Made by a program: the position numbers and the translations under genes. Below are positions 40,050-48,725 of a stretch of 64,000 nucleotides of DNA, in pieces (positions within the stretch are counted from its first letter, which is position 1; each line of letters begins with the position of its first letter). The notes under the pieces are model-generated. The model saw nothing but the letters and a program-made list of their open reading frames with translations, ran no database searches and was not told the DNA's origin. The stretch is from Pseudomonadales bacterium (GTDB taxonomy: Bacteria > Pseudomonadota > Gammaproteobacteria > Pseudomonadales > UBA7434). The DNA lies in NCBI GenBank assembly GCA_028223755.1, contig JAOIUY010000005.1, forward strand, positions 1 to 64,000, given 5' to 3'.

Positions 40050-40781
40050 TTAAGCCGCTGAACGTTTACGACCTAGACCTACCAAACCAAGCAGTGCCGA
40101 ACCGAATAACCAAGCAGCCGCTGGAACTGGAACAGGTGCCACCGTTGGTGCCAATTCTAGAGTCACAGAACGTAATCTGTAATTCGTTGCGAACTCATTC
40201 ACCGAAGTACCACCGGTCAACGAGAAAGAACTATCAACATCAGCTCCATCGACACCGTCTGCACCCCAACCAAATTGAGATCCACGCGCATTTGGATAGA
40301 GAGGGTTTGCACCCATTGCATTCGCATCTGAAAGATTGACTGAACCTGCAACATTCGGGTTGTTACCACCCGTGTTATAAGAGTTACCAGCAATATCTAC
40401 TGTAAGTCTTTCGTCGTATCCTATTTTATTAGAAGCCGATGTTGCGAAACCAGAAAGCGTAAAGTCTACTGCGTTGTCTGCGCTGTCAAATAATGCGAAA
40501 GTGATTACCTCGCCATTGCCGATCCACCATGGATTCGCGCCACCAGAAAGACCTACACCTAAACCCATACCATTTGGCTGAGCAGCTAAAGCTCTATCAG
40601 CAGAGGTAGAAGCGTTTAAGCGATACTCTTGACCGTCATCAGTATTAGTAACAGTTACATTATATTCAGGTTCGTTATAAGAGGCGCTACTTCTGTCACT
40701 GTAATCAAAAACCATAGCGGCGTTTGAAGCAGCACTAGATGTAATAGCCAAGATTAAAATTGAATTTTTAATTGCATTCAT
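40050..40781 (-). CDS. Secreted single-domain protein with VPxPA-type (PEP-CTERM-like) sorting tail
   Basis: A 243-residue secreted protein. A signal peptide (to about 21) is followed by one copy of the domain also seen in the proteins encoded at 37183-39801 and 35551-37053 (GLGVG.S, WWIGNGEVITFALFDS, YDERLTV, GNSY, SSFSL, NYRLRSVTLEL). The tail VPVPAAAWLFGSALLGLVG with a GRKR end is a VPxPA/PEP-CTERM-type signal, expected to be processed by an exosortase. This differs from the tail used by its neighbours. GGAG sits eight bases before the ATG. No catalytic motif is evident. Confidence 0.78.
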   Translation of the reverse strand: MNAIKNSILILAITSSAASNAAMVFDYSDRSSASYNEPEYNVTVTNTDDGQEYRLNASTSADRALAAQPNGMGLGVGLSGGANPWWIGNGEVITFALFDSADNAVDFTLSGFATSASNKIGYDERLTVDIAGNSYNTGGNNPNVAGSVNLSDANAMGANPLYPNARGSQFGWGADGVDGADVDSSFSLTGGTSVNEFATNYRLRSVTLELAPTVAPVPVPAAAWLFGSALLGLVGLGRKRSAA

Positions 40782-41190
40782 TGTTTATCTCCAGGTGTGA
40801 ATTATTTTTATTTTGTTCTTTAATATTTTATTTACAGGGATAAATATTTTATTTTTTTAACAGATAAATTTTTTGTATTTTTATTATTCAATTAAAGCCT
40901 TAGAGTAATAGAATTTAAGACAATTGACTCTATGATTAAGCACATATAAAACTGGAGCCGTTAAACTCTCAACGCTCATTTGTACAAAAAATCGACTTTA
41001 AAGTTATCACCCTGCTTTAAAAGCGTCCATTCGTTTTTTGTATCAGAGCCACTATTTTTGTATCAAAATAGAGCGTTTTGATACAAAAACGCACAGCAAT
41101 GGTTATTAAAACAGCTTTTAAGCACTCTTTTAGATATCAGCAATAACGCGTCATCTAGCTGTAAGTCTATTATTTATAAGTAAAAACAAG
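40782..41190. other. Gap with inverted repeats upstream of the 40050-40781 gene
   Basis: About 400 bases, AT-rich near the gene. The notable content is three TGTATCA-type half-sites at 41039-41089. The rest shows no gene, and I could not assign promoter boxes with confidence. Confidence 0.45.
41039..41089. promoter_or_regulatory. Half-site cluster with a perfect 14-bp inverted repeat
   Basis: TGTATCA at 41039 and 41059 and TGATACA at 41079 lie exactly 20 bases apart. The last two are part of a perfect 14-bp inverted repeat (TTTTTGTATCAAAA / TTTTGATACAAAAA, 7-base centre, 41055-41089). Half-site sequence matches the other locus operators but the spacing differs. It lies about 260 bases before the 40781 start, and could also act as a 3' hairpin for the gene ending at 41191. 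Confidence 0.6.
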
Positions 41191-43737
41191 CTATTTTCTT
41201 CTTATTCTTAATGCACCCAAACCTAGCATTGATAGGCCTAAGGCTAGCAACCCAAAGCCACCGACCATGGGTATCTGTATTTCCTCAACGTCACCGCCAC
41301 CGCCACTTTCAAGCGCATCGATAACGGCTTGTGCCGCTACCGCTGCATCATTAGCGTTATTAGGATTAGTGCCTACAGCCGTCTCAATAGCATTAGGAAC
41401 GCCATCACCATCAATATCCAAGTCACAAACATCACCTTTGTTATCTTGGTCGATATCATTTTGGTCAGTATTAGCCACAGCAGGACAGTTATCCGTTGCG
41501 TTATCAATCGTATCTAAATCACTGTCGCCATTCGGTGTGCTATCACAGACATTACCTGCAAGGTCATTATCTGAATCTTGCTGATCGGCATTAGCAACTG
41601 AAGGACAGTTATCATTAACATCAAGCACACCATCGCCATCAATATCGTTATCACAGGCATCACCAAAAGCATCACCATCTAAATTCAATTGGTCATTATT
41701 CGGTGTGTTAGGACAATTATCTAAATCATCATTGATGCTATCGTTATCGCTATCTTGCCCCGAGTCCTGAAACTCATAAGCGCCAATATCTACAACATCG
41801 CCAATGGTGCTAAAGTCCACAACAGGTGAACCCTGAGGAACAATATAAAAATCATCTATATAAAATTCTTTACCTGAAGCTGGACTCACGGGGCCTTTAA
41901 TATAAACAAAAGTATCATCCGAAGCGCTGTGAGTGTAATCCCAAGTTAACTGCACCCAATTATTTGCAGATGCCGTTACCGCAGGAGAATTAGAGTAGCT
42001 TGCCGCACCCGATAAAGTGCGCTTAATCGCTATTCGGCTCGTACCTGAAACACCATCTGCTAACTTAACCCACACAGAAAAACTGTAAGTTTCATCCACA
42101 GTTAATAGGCCATTTAAATAAAATCGTGGACTAGAGTAATTGAAAGCACGATCGCTCGTATAAACGCTATTTATGCCCGTTTTTGCTTGCGAAGAACTCA
42201 AGGCCACCGTTGAACCGAAACTATTCCAACCATCAAGAGAGTTTTCAAAACTAGTAGCGGCAATAATTGACTCTGGCAATACAGGTCGAGAAGCGCCGTT
42301 AATGTCATTAGCCGGCGTATAGGTTGAATTGCCTGCATTAACAGCAGGTGATGTACCGTCTACAGAAAAATCTAAGCCCGTCATATTAATTGCGCCATTA
42401 ACAACCGCCGGTGCATTAATAAATAACGGATCAACATTAATTTGGTCACTGGCACTTGATTGATTGTACGAGCCATTAACAAAAATATTATTTGATGTGC
42501 TTTTTGAACCGATTATGTTTACTAACGATAATGCTGAGTATTGGCTATCACGCGTTACAACAATATTGTTAGCCACCTCGACAGCGAATACATCGTTTGC
42601 CTTAATACCAGCAACCTTATTCGAACCAACGTGACGAGGATTGCCGTCTGCTACAGACAGGTCCTGAATAATGTCGTGGACGCCATTAAAATAGAGCGTA
42701 TTATTTCGATAAATAGCACGCGCGGCATCGGAGTGATCAAAATTAATACCGTTTTTACCGTTGTTAACCAGTAGGTTATTTTCAAACAAGAATGTTCCAG
42801 CATAACCAGGATCACTTCGCGTAACGTAAAGCCCTTGGCCATCTAAAATATAGTTTTGACTTGCTGAACCATAATTGCCGCCAGGACCACCTGCATTGTC
42901 AGGTAGCTGAGTGACATAAAAAGGAATACGGTTCCAAGAGTTATACACCACGTTACCGCGCATAATCATCTTAATTTCTGTGCCGTTATCACCCGCAGCA
43001 GAAATAGTTTCTGCATAAACAATGGCGCTGGATGCCGATGATGTCCACCACGTAGCGTTATAAACTTCGTTAGATTCAATCGTTACATAGTCCGCATCAT
43101 TAAATCGGATAGCCGAACCAGGCGTATTATAAACTTTGTTATTCCTAACAATAATATTGCTATGAATGCCATAACCCCAAATACCTTTACCCGCAAAATA
43201 ATTGCGATTAAATGACGTGTTTGGGTCATTATCTTCAGCAACCAAAATTTTATAATTTCTATTCGCTATCGCTTGATCATAATCAATAAATTGTGACGGC
43301 CCTTCTATTTCAAAGCCTTCAATAATAATGTGGCTCACACCATTAGCGACGTTAATACCACCAGAACCATCAAATTCAATCTTGGGTGAATGACCCTCAA
43401 GATTTCGCAAAGTAATAGGATTACCCGCCGTACCTGACTTATTAAAATTAACCGCAGCACCCTTATTTAAGCTATTTGGGTTTACGCCTAATTGCTTATT
43501 AGTATCAAAGTTTGAATTTCGATAAGTACCATCCATAACAAAAATAGTATCGCCAGCCGATGCCTGATTGATACCTTGATTTATGGTTAGGAAAGCAGAT
43601 GATTGCGAACTACCAGAATTACTGTTGGAACCGCTAGCCGAAACATACCAGTTAGCAGCAAATACATGGCCAGCCATAGACAGACTTAGACCAAATAAAA
43701 TAAGTGTTCTGTAACGATAGAATTTGAATGAAAACAC
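41191..43737 (-). CDS. Secreted right-handed beta-helix protein with inserted binding module, TSP3 repeats and sorting tail
   Basis: An 848-residue protein. After a signal peptide, residues 29-490 form a right-handed parallel beta-helix (NWYVSASGSNSNSG, GDTIFVMDGTYRN, repeated NN.V.N rungs), a fold shared by polysaccharide lyases and GH120 beta-xylosidases. I cannot identify catalytic residues, so either activity is possible. The usual closing motif (D.NG..RP ... DIGAYEF) is split by a CBM4/9/22-like module at 492-635. TSP3 calcium repeats follow (about 658-782), and the tail IPMVGGFG ... RIRRK ends the protein. The start is GTG with GAGG seven bases before it. Confidence 0.78.
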   Translation of the reverse strand: MFSFKFYRYRTLILFGLSLSMAGHVFAANWYVSASGSNSNSGSSQSSAFLTINQGINQASAGDTIFVMDGTYRNSNFDTNKQLGVNPNSLNKGAAVNFNKSGTAGNPITLRNLEGHSPKIEFDGSGGINVANGVSHIIIEGFEIEGPSQFIDYDQAIANRNYKILVAEDNDPNTSFNRNYFAGKGIWGYGIHSNIIVRNNKVYNTPGSAIRFNDADYVTIESNEVYNATWWTSSASSAIVYAETISAAGDNGTEIKMIMRGNVVYNSWNRIPFYVTQLPDNAGGPGGNYGSASQNYILDGQGLYVTRSDPGYAGTFLFENNLLVNNGKNGINFDHSDAARAIYRNNTLYFNGVHDIIQDLSVADGNPRHVGSNKVAGIKANDVFAVEVANNIVVTRDSQYSALSLVNIIGSKSTSNNIFVNGSYNQSSASDQINVDPLFINAPAVVNGAINMTGLDFSVDGTSPAVNAGNSTYTPANDINGASRPVLPESIIAATSFENSLDGWNSFGSTVALSSSQAKTGINSVYTSDRAFNYSSPRFYLNGLLTVDETYSFSVWVKLADGVSGTSRIAIKRTLSGAASYSNSPAVTASANNWVQLTWDYTHSASDDTFVYIKGPVSPASGKEFYIDDFYIVPQGSPVVDFSTIGDVVDIGAYEFQDSGQDSDNDSINDDLDNCPNTPNNDQLNLDGDAFGDACDNDIDGDGVLDVNDNCPSVANADQQDSDNDLAGNVCDSTPNGDSDLDTIDNATDNCPAVANTDQNDIDQDNKGDVCDLDIDGDGVPNAIETAVGTNPNNANDAAVAAQAVIDALESGGGGDVEEIQIPMVGGFGLLALGLSMLGLGALRIRRK
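41812..42264 (-). repeat. CBM4/9/22-like module, copy 2 (inside the beta-helix protein)
   Basis: Encodes residues about 492-642. It is a close relative of the module at 33650-34126 and is placed between the two halves of the beta-helix closing motif, as if inserted. Confidence 0.75.
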
Positions 43738-43841
43738 AGAAAAACCTCAGCTATATCGCTATCAAATAAAATTATTATTGGTTACAAAATAAGCCAAAGC
43801 TACCATGAAGACAAGGCAAATAGGCTTGGTACAAACCGTAG

Positions 43842-43876
43842 TAAAGCAAGCATGATCAATGATACTTGTTGAAACC
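43842..43876. promoter_or_regulatory. Weak three-half-site operator upstream of the beta-helix gene
   Basis: TAAAGCA (43842), TGATACT (43860) and TGAAACC (43870) match the consensus half-sites at 4, 6 and 5 of 7 positions with the same 18/10 spacing. The distance to the start codon (105 bases) is nearly the same as at 39904-39938. Confidence 0.4.
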
Positions 43877-43979
43877 CATTAAACTAAAAATCGTAACCTA
43901 TTGATCTTTATCTGCTTCCTGACAAAACTTAATGTTATTACTCAGTATAGTTGTTGAATGTTTTGGCATCGAAAAACTG

Positions 43980-43996
43980 TGTAACAGAATGTGTCA
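43980..43996. promoter_or_regulatory. Pair of direct half-sites, near-copy of the 39922-39938 pair
   Basis: TGTAACA (43980) and TGTGTCA (43990), 10 bases apart. On the minus strand this reads TGACACATTCTGTTACA, which differs at one of 17 positions from TGACACATACTGTTACA at 39922-39938. The third half-site expected 18 bases on (44008) is poor. It lies 243 bases before the beta-helix gene. Confidence 0.55.
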
Positions 43997-44036
43997 ATAT
44001 CAGACATAGACAAAGAGTTAGACGGCAAAGCGTTTT

Positions 44037-45455
44037 TTATTTTCTAGTCTTTATGTGCGTGGCCAACTGCTTACTCAAATCACGCAATACCGATTTATAA
44101 TCCGTATTACTAGCAAGATTCCGTGTCTCATCTGGATCGTTTTTATTATCGTAAAGCATTTGTGCTTTCACTTTTTTATCAGCCCCAAACCATTGAGTCA
44201 GTGTATATTCATCGGTATGAACAGCCTCAGCCGAGTGATAGCGAGGAAATACTGCTGAACGCGCAGGCAAACTGTCATCACTAAGATGCTTTGCCAAACT
44301 GATACCTGCCAACTGCTTAGGCCCATCAATGCCGGCTAAATCAGTTAAGGTAGGATAGATATCAATAAACTCTACTAAGCCCTCAACAGTTTGATGACTC
44401 GGTTTATTCGGCGCGCGAATAATCAATGGCGTTTTGGTCGCCACATCAAAAGTAGAGTGCTTACACCATAAACCGTGCTCACCCAAACTATAACCATGGT
44501 CCCCCATCAGCACGACGATGGTATTTTCACTTAGACCTAAGGCATCAAGCTTATCTAACACTTTACCCACCTGTGCATCAGTGTATGAGACCGAAGCATG
44601 ATAGCCATGCACTAAACGTCTTGCTTGCTCTTGGCTAACAGGACCTTTAGGCGGCGTATCGCTATAGGCTCTTAGCTCACCGAAATGATGATAAGCACGA
44701 TCGGGGGCGCCGTCAGGCAATGCTGCACGAGGCAAAATAAACTGTTCAGCATCGTATAGGTCCCAATACTTTTTCGGTGCATTAAAAGGTAAGTGTGGCT
44801 TAACAAAGCCTACCGCTAAAAAGAAGGGTTGGTCGGCCTTTGCCAGCTTAGACAGAGTTTGCATCGTTTTATTTGCTACCATCCCGTCAAAGTAGGATTC
44901 GTCCGGACCATCAAACATTTCAGTTGAAGGCCCACGATTGGTTTTACGATACTCTGCAATATTCTCTGGTCGCTGATAATTTCGGAACGAAGTATTACGC
45001 TTTGGATCCTGATCATAATCAGCTACCCAAGCACGGCCTGAAGTCCAACTTTTTTTCGCGGTATCTTGGGTTTGATGAAATATTTTGCCGTAGCCAACCG
45101 TGTGATAGCCATTATTTTTAAAGTGTTCAAAGACAGTGGTTGCCTCAGGCGCGTCTTTTTCAACCCAAGTAAAGTAGTTTTTAAAGCGATCAGGTAAGGC
45201 TCGCATACCCGTGAACAAACTCGCGCGTGAAGCACCACAGACCGGCACACTGACATAGGCATTAGCAAAACGAGTGCCGCTTTCAGCTAGGGCATCAATA
45301 TGCGGAGACTGCACATGCGGACCGCCATAGGCACCTAATTCCACACGCAAATCATCAACCATAATAAATAAAACATTAGGCTGTTCAGTATCCGCCGCAT
45401 AACTAAAGACAGAAAGAGTAGTAGAAAAAATTAAAGCCATTAACAATCGGTTCAT
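44037..45455 (-). CDS. Secreted sulfatase (S1 family, iduronate-2-sulfatase-like)
   Basis: A 472-residue type I sulfatase with a signal peptide (to about 20). Metal-binding Asp residues are in FIMVDDLRVELG, the formylglycine motif is CGASR in SVPVCGASRASLFTG, GYGKIFHQ and KPHLPFNAP supply active-site residues, and VLMGDHGYSLGEHG is typical. The overall pattern resembles iduronate-2-sulfatase-like enzymes (SulfAtlas S1_7 by eye). The Cys must be oxidised by a maturase that is not encoded in this window. It follows a paralogue by 33 bases, probably in one operon. Removal of sulfate from a xylose polymer is inferred. Confidence 0.9.
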   Translation of the reverse strand: MNRLLMALIFSTTLSVFSYAADTEQPNVLFIMVDDLRVELGAYGGPHVQSPHIDALAESGTRFANAYVSVPVCGASRASLFTGMRALPDRFKNYFTWVEKDAPEATTVFEHFKNNGYHTVGYGKIFHQTQDTAKKSWTSGRAWVADYDQDPKRNTSFRNYQRPENIAEYRKTNRGPSTEMFDGPDESYFDGMVANKTMQTLSKLAKADQPFFLAVGFVKPHLPFNAPKKYWDLYDAEQFILPRAALPDGAPDRAYHHFGELRAYSDTPPKGPVSQEQARRLVHGYHASVSYTDAQVGKVLDKLDALGLSENTIVVLMGDHGYSLGEHGLWCKHSTFDVATKTPLIIRAPNKPSHQTVEGLVEFIDIYPTLTDLAGIDGPKQLAGISLAKHLSDDSLPARSAVFPRYHSAEAVHTDEYTLTQWFGADKKVKAQMLYDNKNDPDETRNLASNTDYKSVLRDLSKQLATHIKTRK

Positions 45456-45488
45456 TGGTCTCGTTTCCTAAAAAAATCTTTATTAGAA

Positions 45489-46892
45489 TTATTTACGCGT
45501 TGCCATATACTCAGCTAATTGATCACCAAGATCATTGACCACAGCTCTGTACTCAGGCAACTCCGCTAAATTTTTTGTTTCATTAGGATCGTTAATATTA
45601 TCGTAGAGCATACGAGGCCCCTTTCGATTATCCTTCCAAAACCACTGCGTTAAAGTATATTGCTCAGTACGAATCGCTTCGGCAGCATGATAACGAGTGA
45701 AAACGGCTGGTTTTGCAGGAGTTGAATCATCGGCAAGTAATTCAACCAAACTCATACCGACGGCTTGATCAGGTGTAGGTATATTAGCTAGGTCGGTTAA
45801 GGTGGGGAAAATATCAATAAACTCAACTAAACCTTCGACGGTTTGCTTATCTGGCATATTCGGTGCGCGAATGATTAATGGCGTTCGAGTTGCCACATCA
45901 AAAGTAGAATGCTTACACCATAAGCCGTGCTCACCTAATATATAACCATGGTCGCCCATTAAGACAACAATCGTATCATCACGCAAACCTAAGGCATCGA
46001 CTTTAGCCAGTATTTTACCGACCTGAGCATCCGTATAACTAACAGCGGCATGATAGCCATGGATTAAACGGCGCGCTAACTCATCACCCACCGGACCTTT
46101 TTTAGGCGTATCACTATAACCGTTTCGAAGCTCACCAAAATCATGGTAAGCCGTTTGAGGGGCTCCTTCAGGCAAAGCATTTTCTGACAATTCAAACTGA
46201 GAGGGATCATACATATCCCAATACTTTTTTGGCGCATTAAAAGGTAAATGCGGCTTAGTAAAACCAACTGCTAAAAAGAATGGCTCTTTAGTCTTGGCCA
46301 GCTTCGTCATTGTCTGCATTGTTTTATCGGCAAGCTTCCCACCCAAGTATGCATTGTCAGGACCATCAAACATTTCAGTCGCAGGCCCTTTTTTTGTTGC
46401 TTTTACTAGAGCGATGTTTTCAGCTAATTGGTAATCTTTAAATTGCGAGACACCGCGCCAGTTCCAAACCTTTCCACCACTCCAACTACGCCGCTCAGTA
46501 TCACGCATCTGATGGAATATTTTTCCATAACCGACAGTGTGGTAACCGTTATTTTTAAATTGCTCAAAAAGAGTCACCGCTTCGGGCACCTCTTTATCAA
46601 CCGATGAGTAATAGGTTCTAAAACGATCTGGTGTAGGTCGCATGCCAGTGGCCAAGCTAGCCCGAGATGCGCCACAAACTGGAACACTCACATAGGCATT
46701 AGCAAATCGAGTACCTTGATCCGCTAATTTGTCTATATTGGGTGAGTGAACATGCTCGCTACCATAAGCACCTAATTCAACCCTCAAGTCATCAATCATA
46801 ATAAACAGCACATTAGGCTGCTTAACATCAGCGGCATAAGTCCAAGCGCTGAAAAAAACACTTAAAAATAAAATCAATAAATTATGAGGCAT
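45489..46892 (-). CDS. Secreted sulfatase (S1 family), paralogue of its downstream neighbour
   Basis: A sulfatase of about 467 residues, closely similar along its full length to the next gene. It has FIMIDDLRVELG, the formylglycine motif CGASR, GYGKIFHQ, KPHLPFNAP and VLMGDHGYILGEHG. A signal peptide ends near SAWTYAAD. I start at the ATG at 46892; the frame is open to a TTG at 46919. Neither has a strong ribosome site. It is the first gene of a two-sulfatase operon behind the operator at 47042-47076. The pair may differ in sulfate position or sugar preference. Confidence 0.9.
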   Translation of the reverse strand: MPHNLLILFLSVFFSAWTYAADVKQPNVLFIMIDDLRVELGAYGSEHVHSPNIDKLADQGTRFANAYVSVPVCGASRASLATGMRPTPDRFRTYYSSVDKEVPEAVTLFEQFKNNGYHTVGYGKIFHQMRDTERRSWSGGKVWNWRGVSQFKDYQLAENIALVKATKKGPATEMFDGPDNAYLGGKLADKTMQTMTKLAKTKEPFFLAVGFTKPHLPFNAPKKYWDMYDPSQFELSENALPEGAPQTAYHDFGELRNGYSDTPKKGPVGDELARRLIHGYHAAVSYTDAQVGKILAKVDALGLRDDTIVVLMGDHGYILGEHGLWCKHSTFDVATRTPLIIRAPNMPDKQTVEGLVEFIDIFPTLTDLANIPTPDQAVGMSLVELLADDSTPAKPAVFTRYHAAEAIRTEQYTLTQWFWKDNRKGPRMLYDNINDPNETKNLAELPEYRAVVNDLGDQLAEYMATRK

Positions 46893-47041
46893 CGACTTTT
46901 TAAATTCCTGTGTAGGCAATAAAGATAGAAGGCAAAAGATTACCCCCTTAAATAGTTATAACTGTTTTATTAATTATTCTAAAATTACACCACAGGCGAC
47001 ACTAAAAGAAATGCCTCATAAAAGCAATAAAGGTTACTTGG

Positions 47042-47076
47042 TGTATCAGGCCTAGATAATGATACAGTTTGATACA
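47042..47076. promoter_or_regulatory. Three-half-site operator between the sulfatase operon and the GPH transporter
   Basis: TGTATCA (47042), TGATACA (47060) and TGATACA (47070): all three half-sites are perfect, with 18/10 spacing. It is the best copy in the window. Orientation points to the sulfatase operon (about 150 bases to its ATG), but the divergent transporter operon starts 105 bases away on the other side and could share it. Confidence 0.78.
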
Positions 47077-47180
47077 AACTTTTATACTGCCCATCATCTT
47101 AGAACTACCATGCCAGTGATCATTTTCAATTATAATCAGTGAGAACTCATCGCATCACAACAAAGAGAAATATAAAAACC

Positions 47181-48659
47181 ATGAATGAATCAACCAGCCA
47201 TCTCACACATGAAAAACTCTCTGTTGTCGAAAAAGTGGGCTATAGCCTTGGCGACTTAGCAGCTAATTTAATCTTCCAAACCTTTGTCACCTTTATAGCT
47301 TTTTTCTATACCGATGTTTATAAAATTCCCGCTGACACCGCAACACTGATTATTTTTACTGGCGGTATGGTTGGTGCATTTTTTAGTCCGGTCATGGGAA
47401 TGATTGCCGATAGAACAAGTACACGCTGGGGGCGCTATCGACCTTGGCTGCTTTGGACGTCTGTCCCTTTCGGCATACTTACCATCATGGCATTTAGTAC
47501 CCCAGATTTTTCTATGCAAGGAAAAATCATTTACGCATTTATCACCTATATTGCTTTAGTCGTAATGTACTCAGCCAATAACCTACCCTATTCAGCGCTT
47601 AGCGGTGTCATCACTGGCAGCATGGCAGAGCGAAACAGTGTGTCGTCGTATCGCTTTGTTGCAGTCATGATTGCGCAATTTATCATTCAAGTATTACTAC
47701 TCCCTTTGGTGCTCATTTTAGGTGATGGTGATAAAGCCGTTGGCTTCGAAAACACCATGATGATCTTCTCAATCATTGGTATCGTATTTTTCTTAATTTC
47801 TTTTATCACCACGAAAGAAAGAATTATTACTTCCGATGAACAGAAGTCATCGGTAAAACAAGATTTTATTGATTTGTTTAAAAATAAGCCTTGGATAATT
47901 ATGCTAGCTGTAACCATCTTGTTATTTATCACACTGGCTTTAAAAGGCGGCATGTATATTTATTACTTCCAAAACTATGTTAATGAGGCTCATCTTGCTC
48001 AATTTCACGGCGATATTGGTTTTAACAGCTTTATCACTGGACTCAATAATCTGTTAGCCAACTTTGGTCTAACAGAATTTCAATGGCCTAAAGACACTGC
48101 TATTTCAGGTAATAGTATTTTTAATGCATCCGGTATTATTTTTATGCTGGCTGGTATTGCTCTATCAAAACCTTTAGCCGATAAATACGGTAAAAGGGAT
48201 GTATTTACCTCAGCACTCTTTGTTTCTACCTTATTTATATTACTGTTTTACTTTTACTCACCTGAATCCATTGCCTTGATGTTTAGCTCGCAAATAGCAC
48301 ACGGCTTTTTTTACGGTATTACTATTCCAATTTTATGGGCCATGATTGCTGATGTTGCCGATTATTCCGAATGGAAAAACAATCGTAGAGCAACCGCAAT
48401 TATTTTCTCTGCCATGCTATTTGGTTTAAAATCTGGACTTGCAATAGGTGGCTCACTCGTTGCCGGCATCTTAGCGAGCTATGGTTACGATGCCAACTTG
48501 GCCTCTCAAGCGCCAGATACCATCCAAGGGATTAAATTCGCTGTTAGCTTTTTTGCTGCGACACCCTTTCTAATTGCCTGTATTTGCCTATCTTTTTATG
48601 AAATAAACAAAGCTATGGAAGTTAAAATTGAAACTGACTTAAGGAACAGCCGTACTTAA
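47181..48659 (+). CDS. GPH-family glycoside/pentoside symporter
   Basis: Inner-membrane cation symporter of the glycoside-pentoside-hexuronide family with about 12 helices in 492 residues. The N-terminus EKVGYSLGDLAANLIFQ and the GMIADRTSTRWGRYRPW loop are diagnostic. Family members such as XynB/XynT and YicJ move xylosides or other oligosaccharides. I start at the ATG at 47181 (MNESTSHLTH); the frame is open to a GTG at 47139. The next gene, 66 bases on, is a cytoplasmic GH43, so the pair most likely imports and cleaves xylo-oligosaccharides. Confidence 0.9.
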   Translation: MNESTSHLTHEKLSVVEKVGYSLGDLAANLIFQTFVTFIAFFYTDVYKIPADTATLIIFTGGMVGAFFSPVMGMIADRTSTRWGRYRPWLLWTSVPFGILTIMAFSTPDFSMQGKIIYAFITYIALVVMYSANNLPYSALSGVITGSMAERNSVSSYRFVAVMIAQFIIQVLLLPLVLILGDGDKAVGFENTMMIFSIIGIVFFLISFITTKERIITSDEQKSSVKQDFIDLFKNKPWIIMLAVTILLFITLALKGGMYIYYFQNYVNEAHLAQFHGDIGFNSFITGLNNLLANFGLTEFQWPKDTAISGNSIFNASGIIFMLAGIALSKPLADKYGKRDVFTSALFVSTLFILLFYFYSPESIALMFSSQIAHGFFYGITIPILWAMIADVADYSEWKNNRRATAIIFSAMLFGLKSGLAIGGSLVAGILASYGYDANLASQAPDTIQGIKFAVSFFAATPFLIACICLSFYEINKAMEVKIETDLRNSRT

Positions 48660-48725
48660 TGGGCAGGCTAATTTATAAATCACAGCTGGGCTGAAATACT
48701 TAAAATATAATTGCCAGGAGCCTTC

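Noticed and set aside
41191-43737. Calling the beta-helix protein a polysaccharide lyase or a GH120 beta-xylosidase outright
   Set aside because: The fold is clear but no catalytic residues could be matched from sequence alone, so only the fold is reported.
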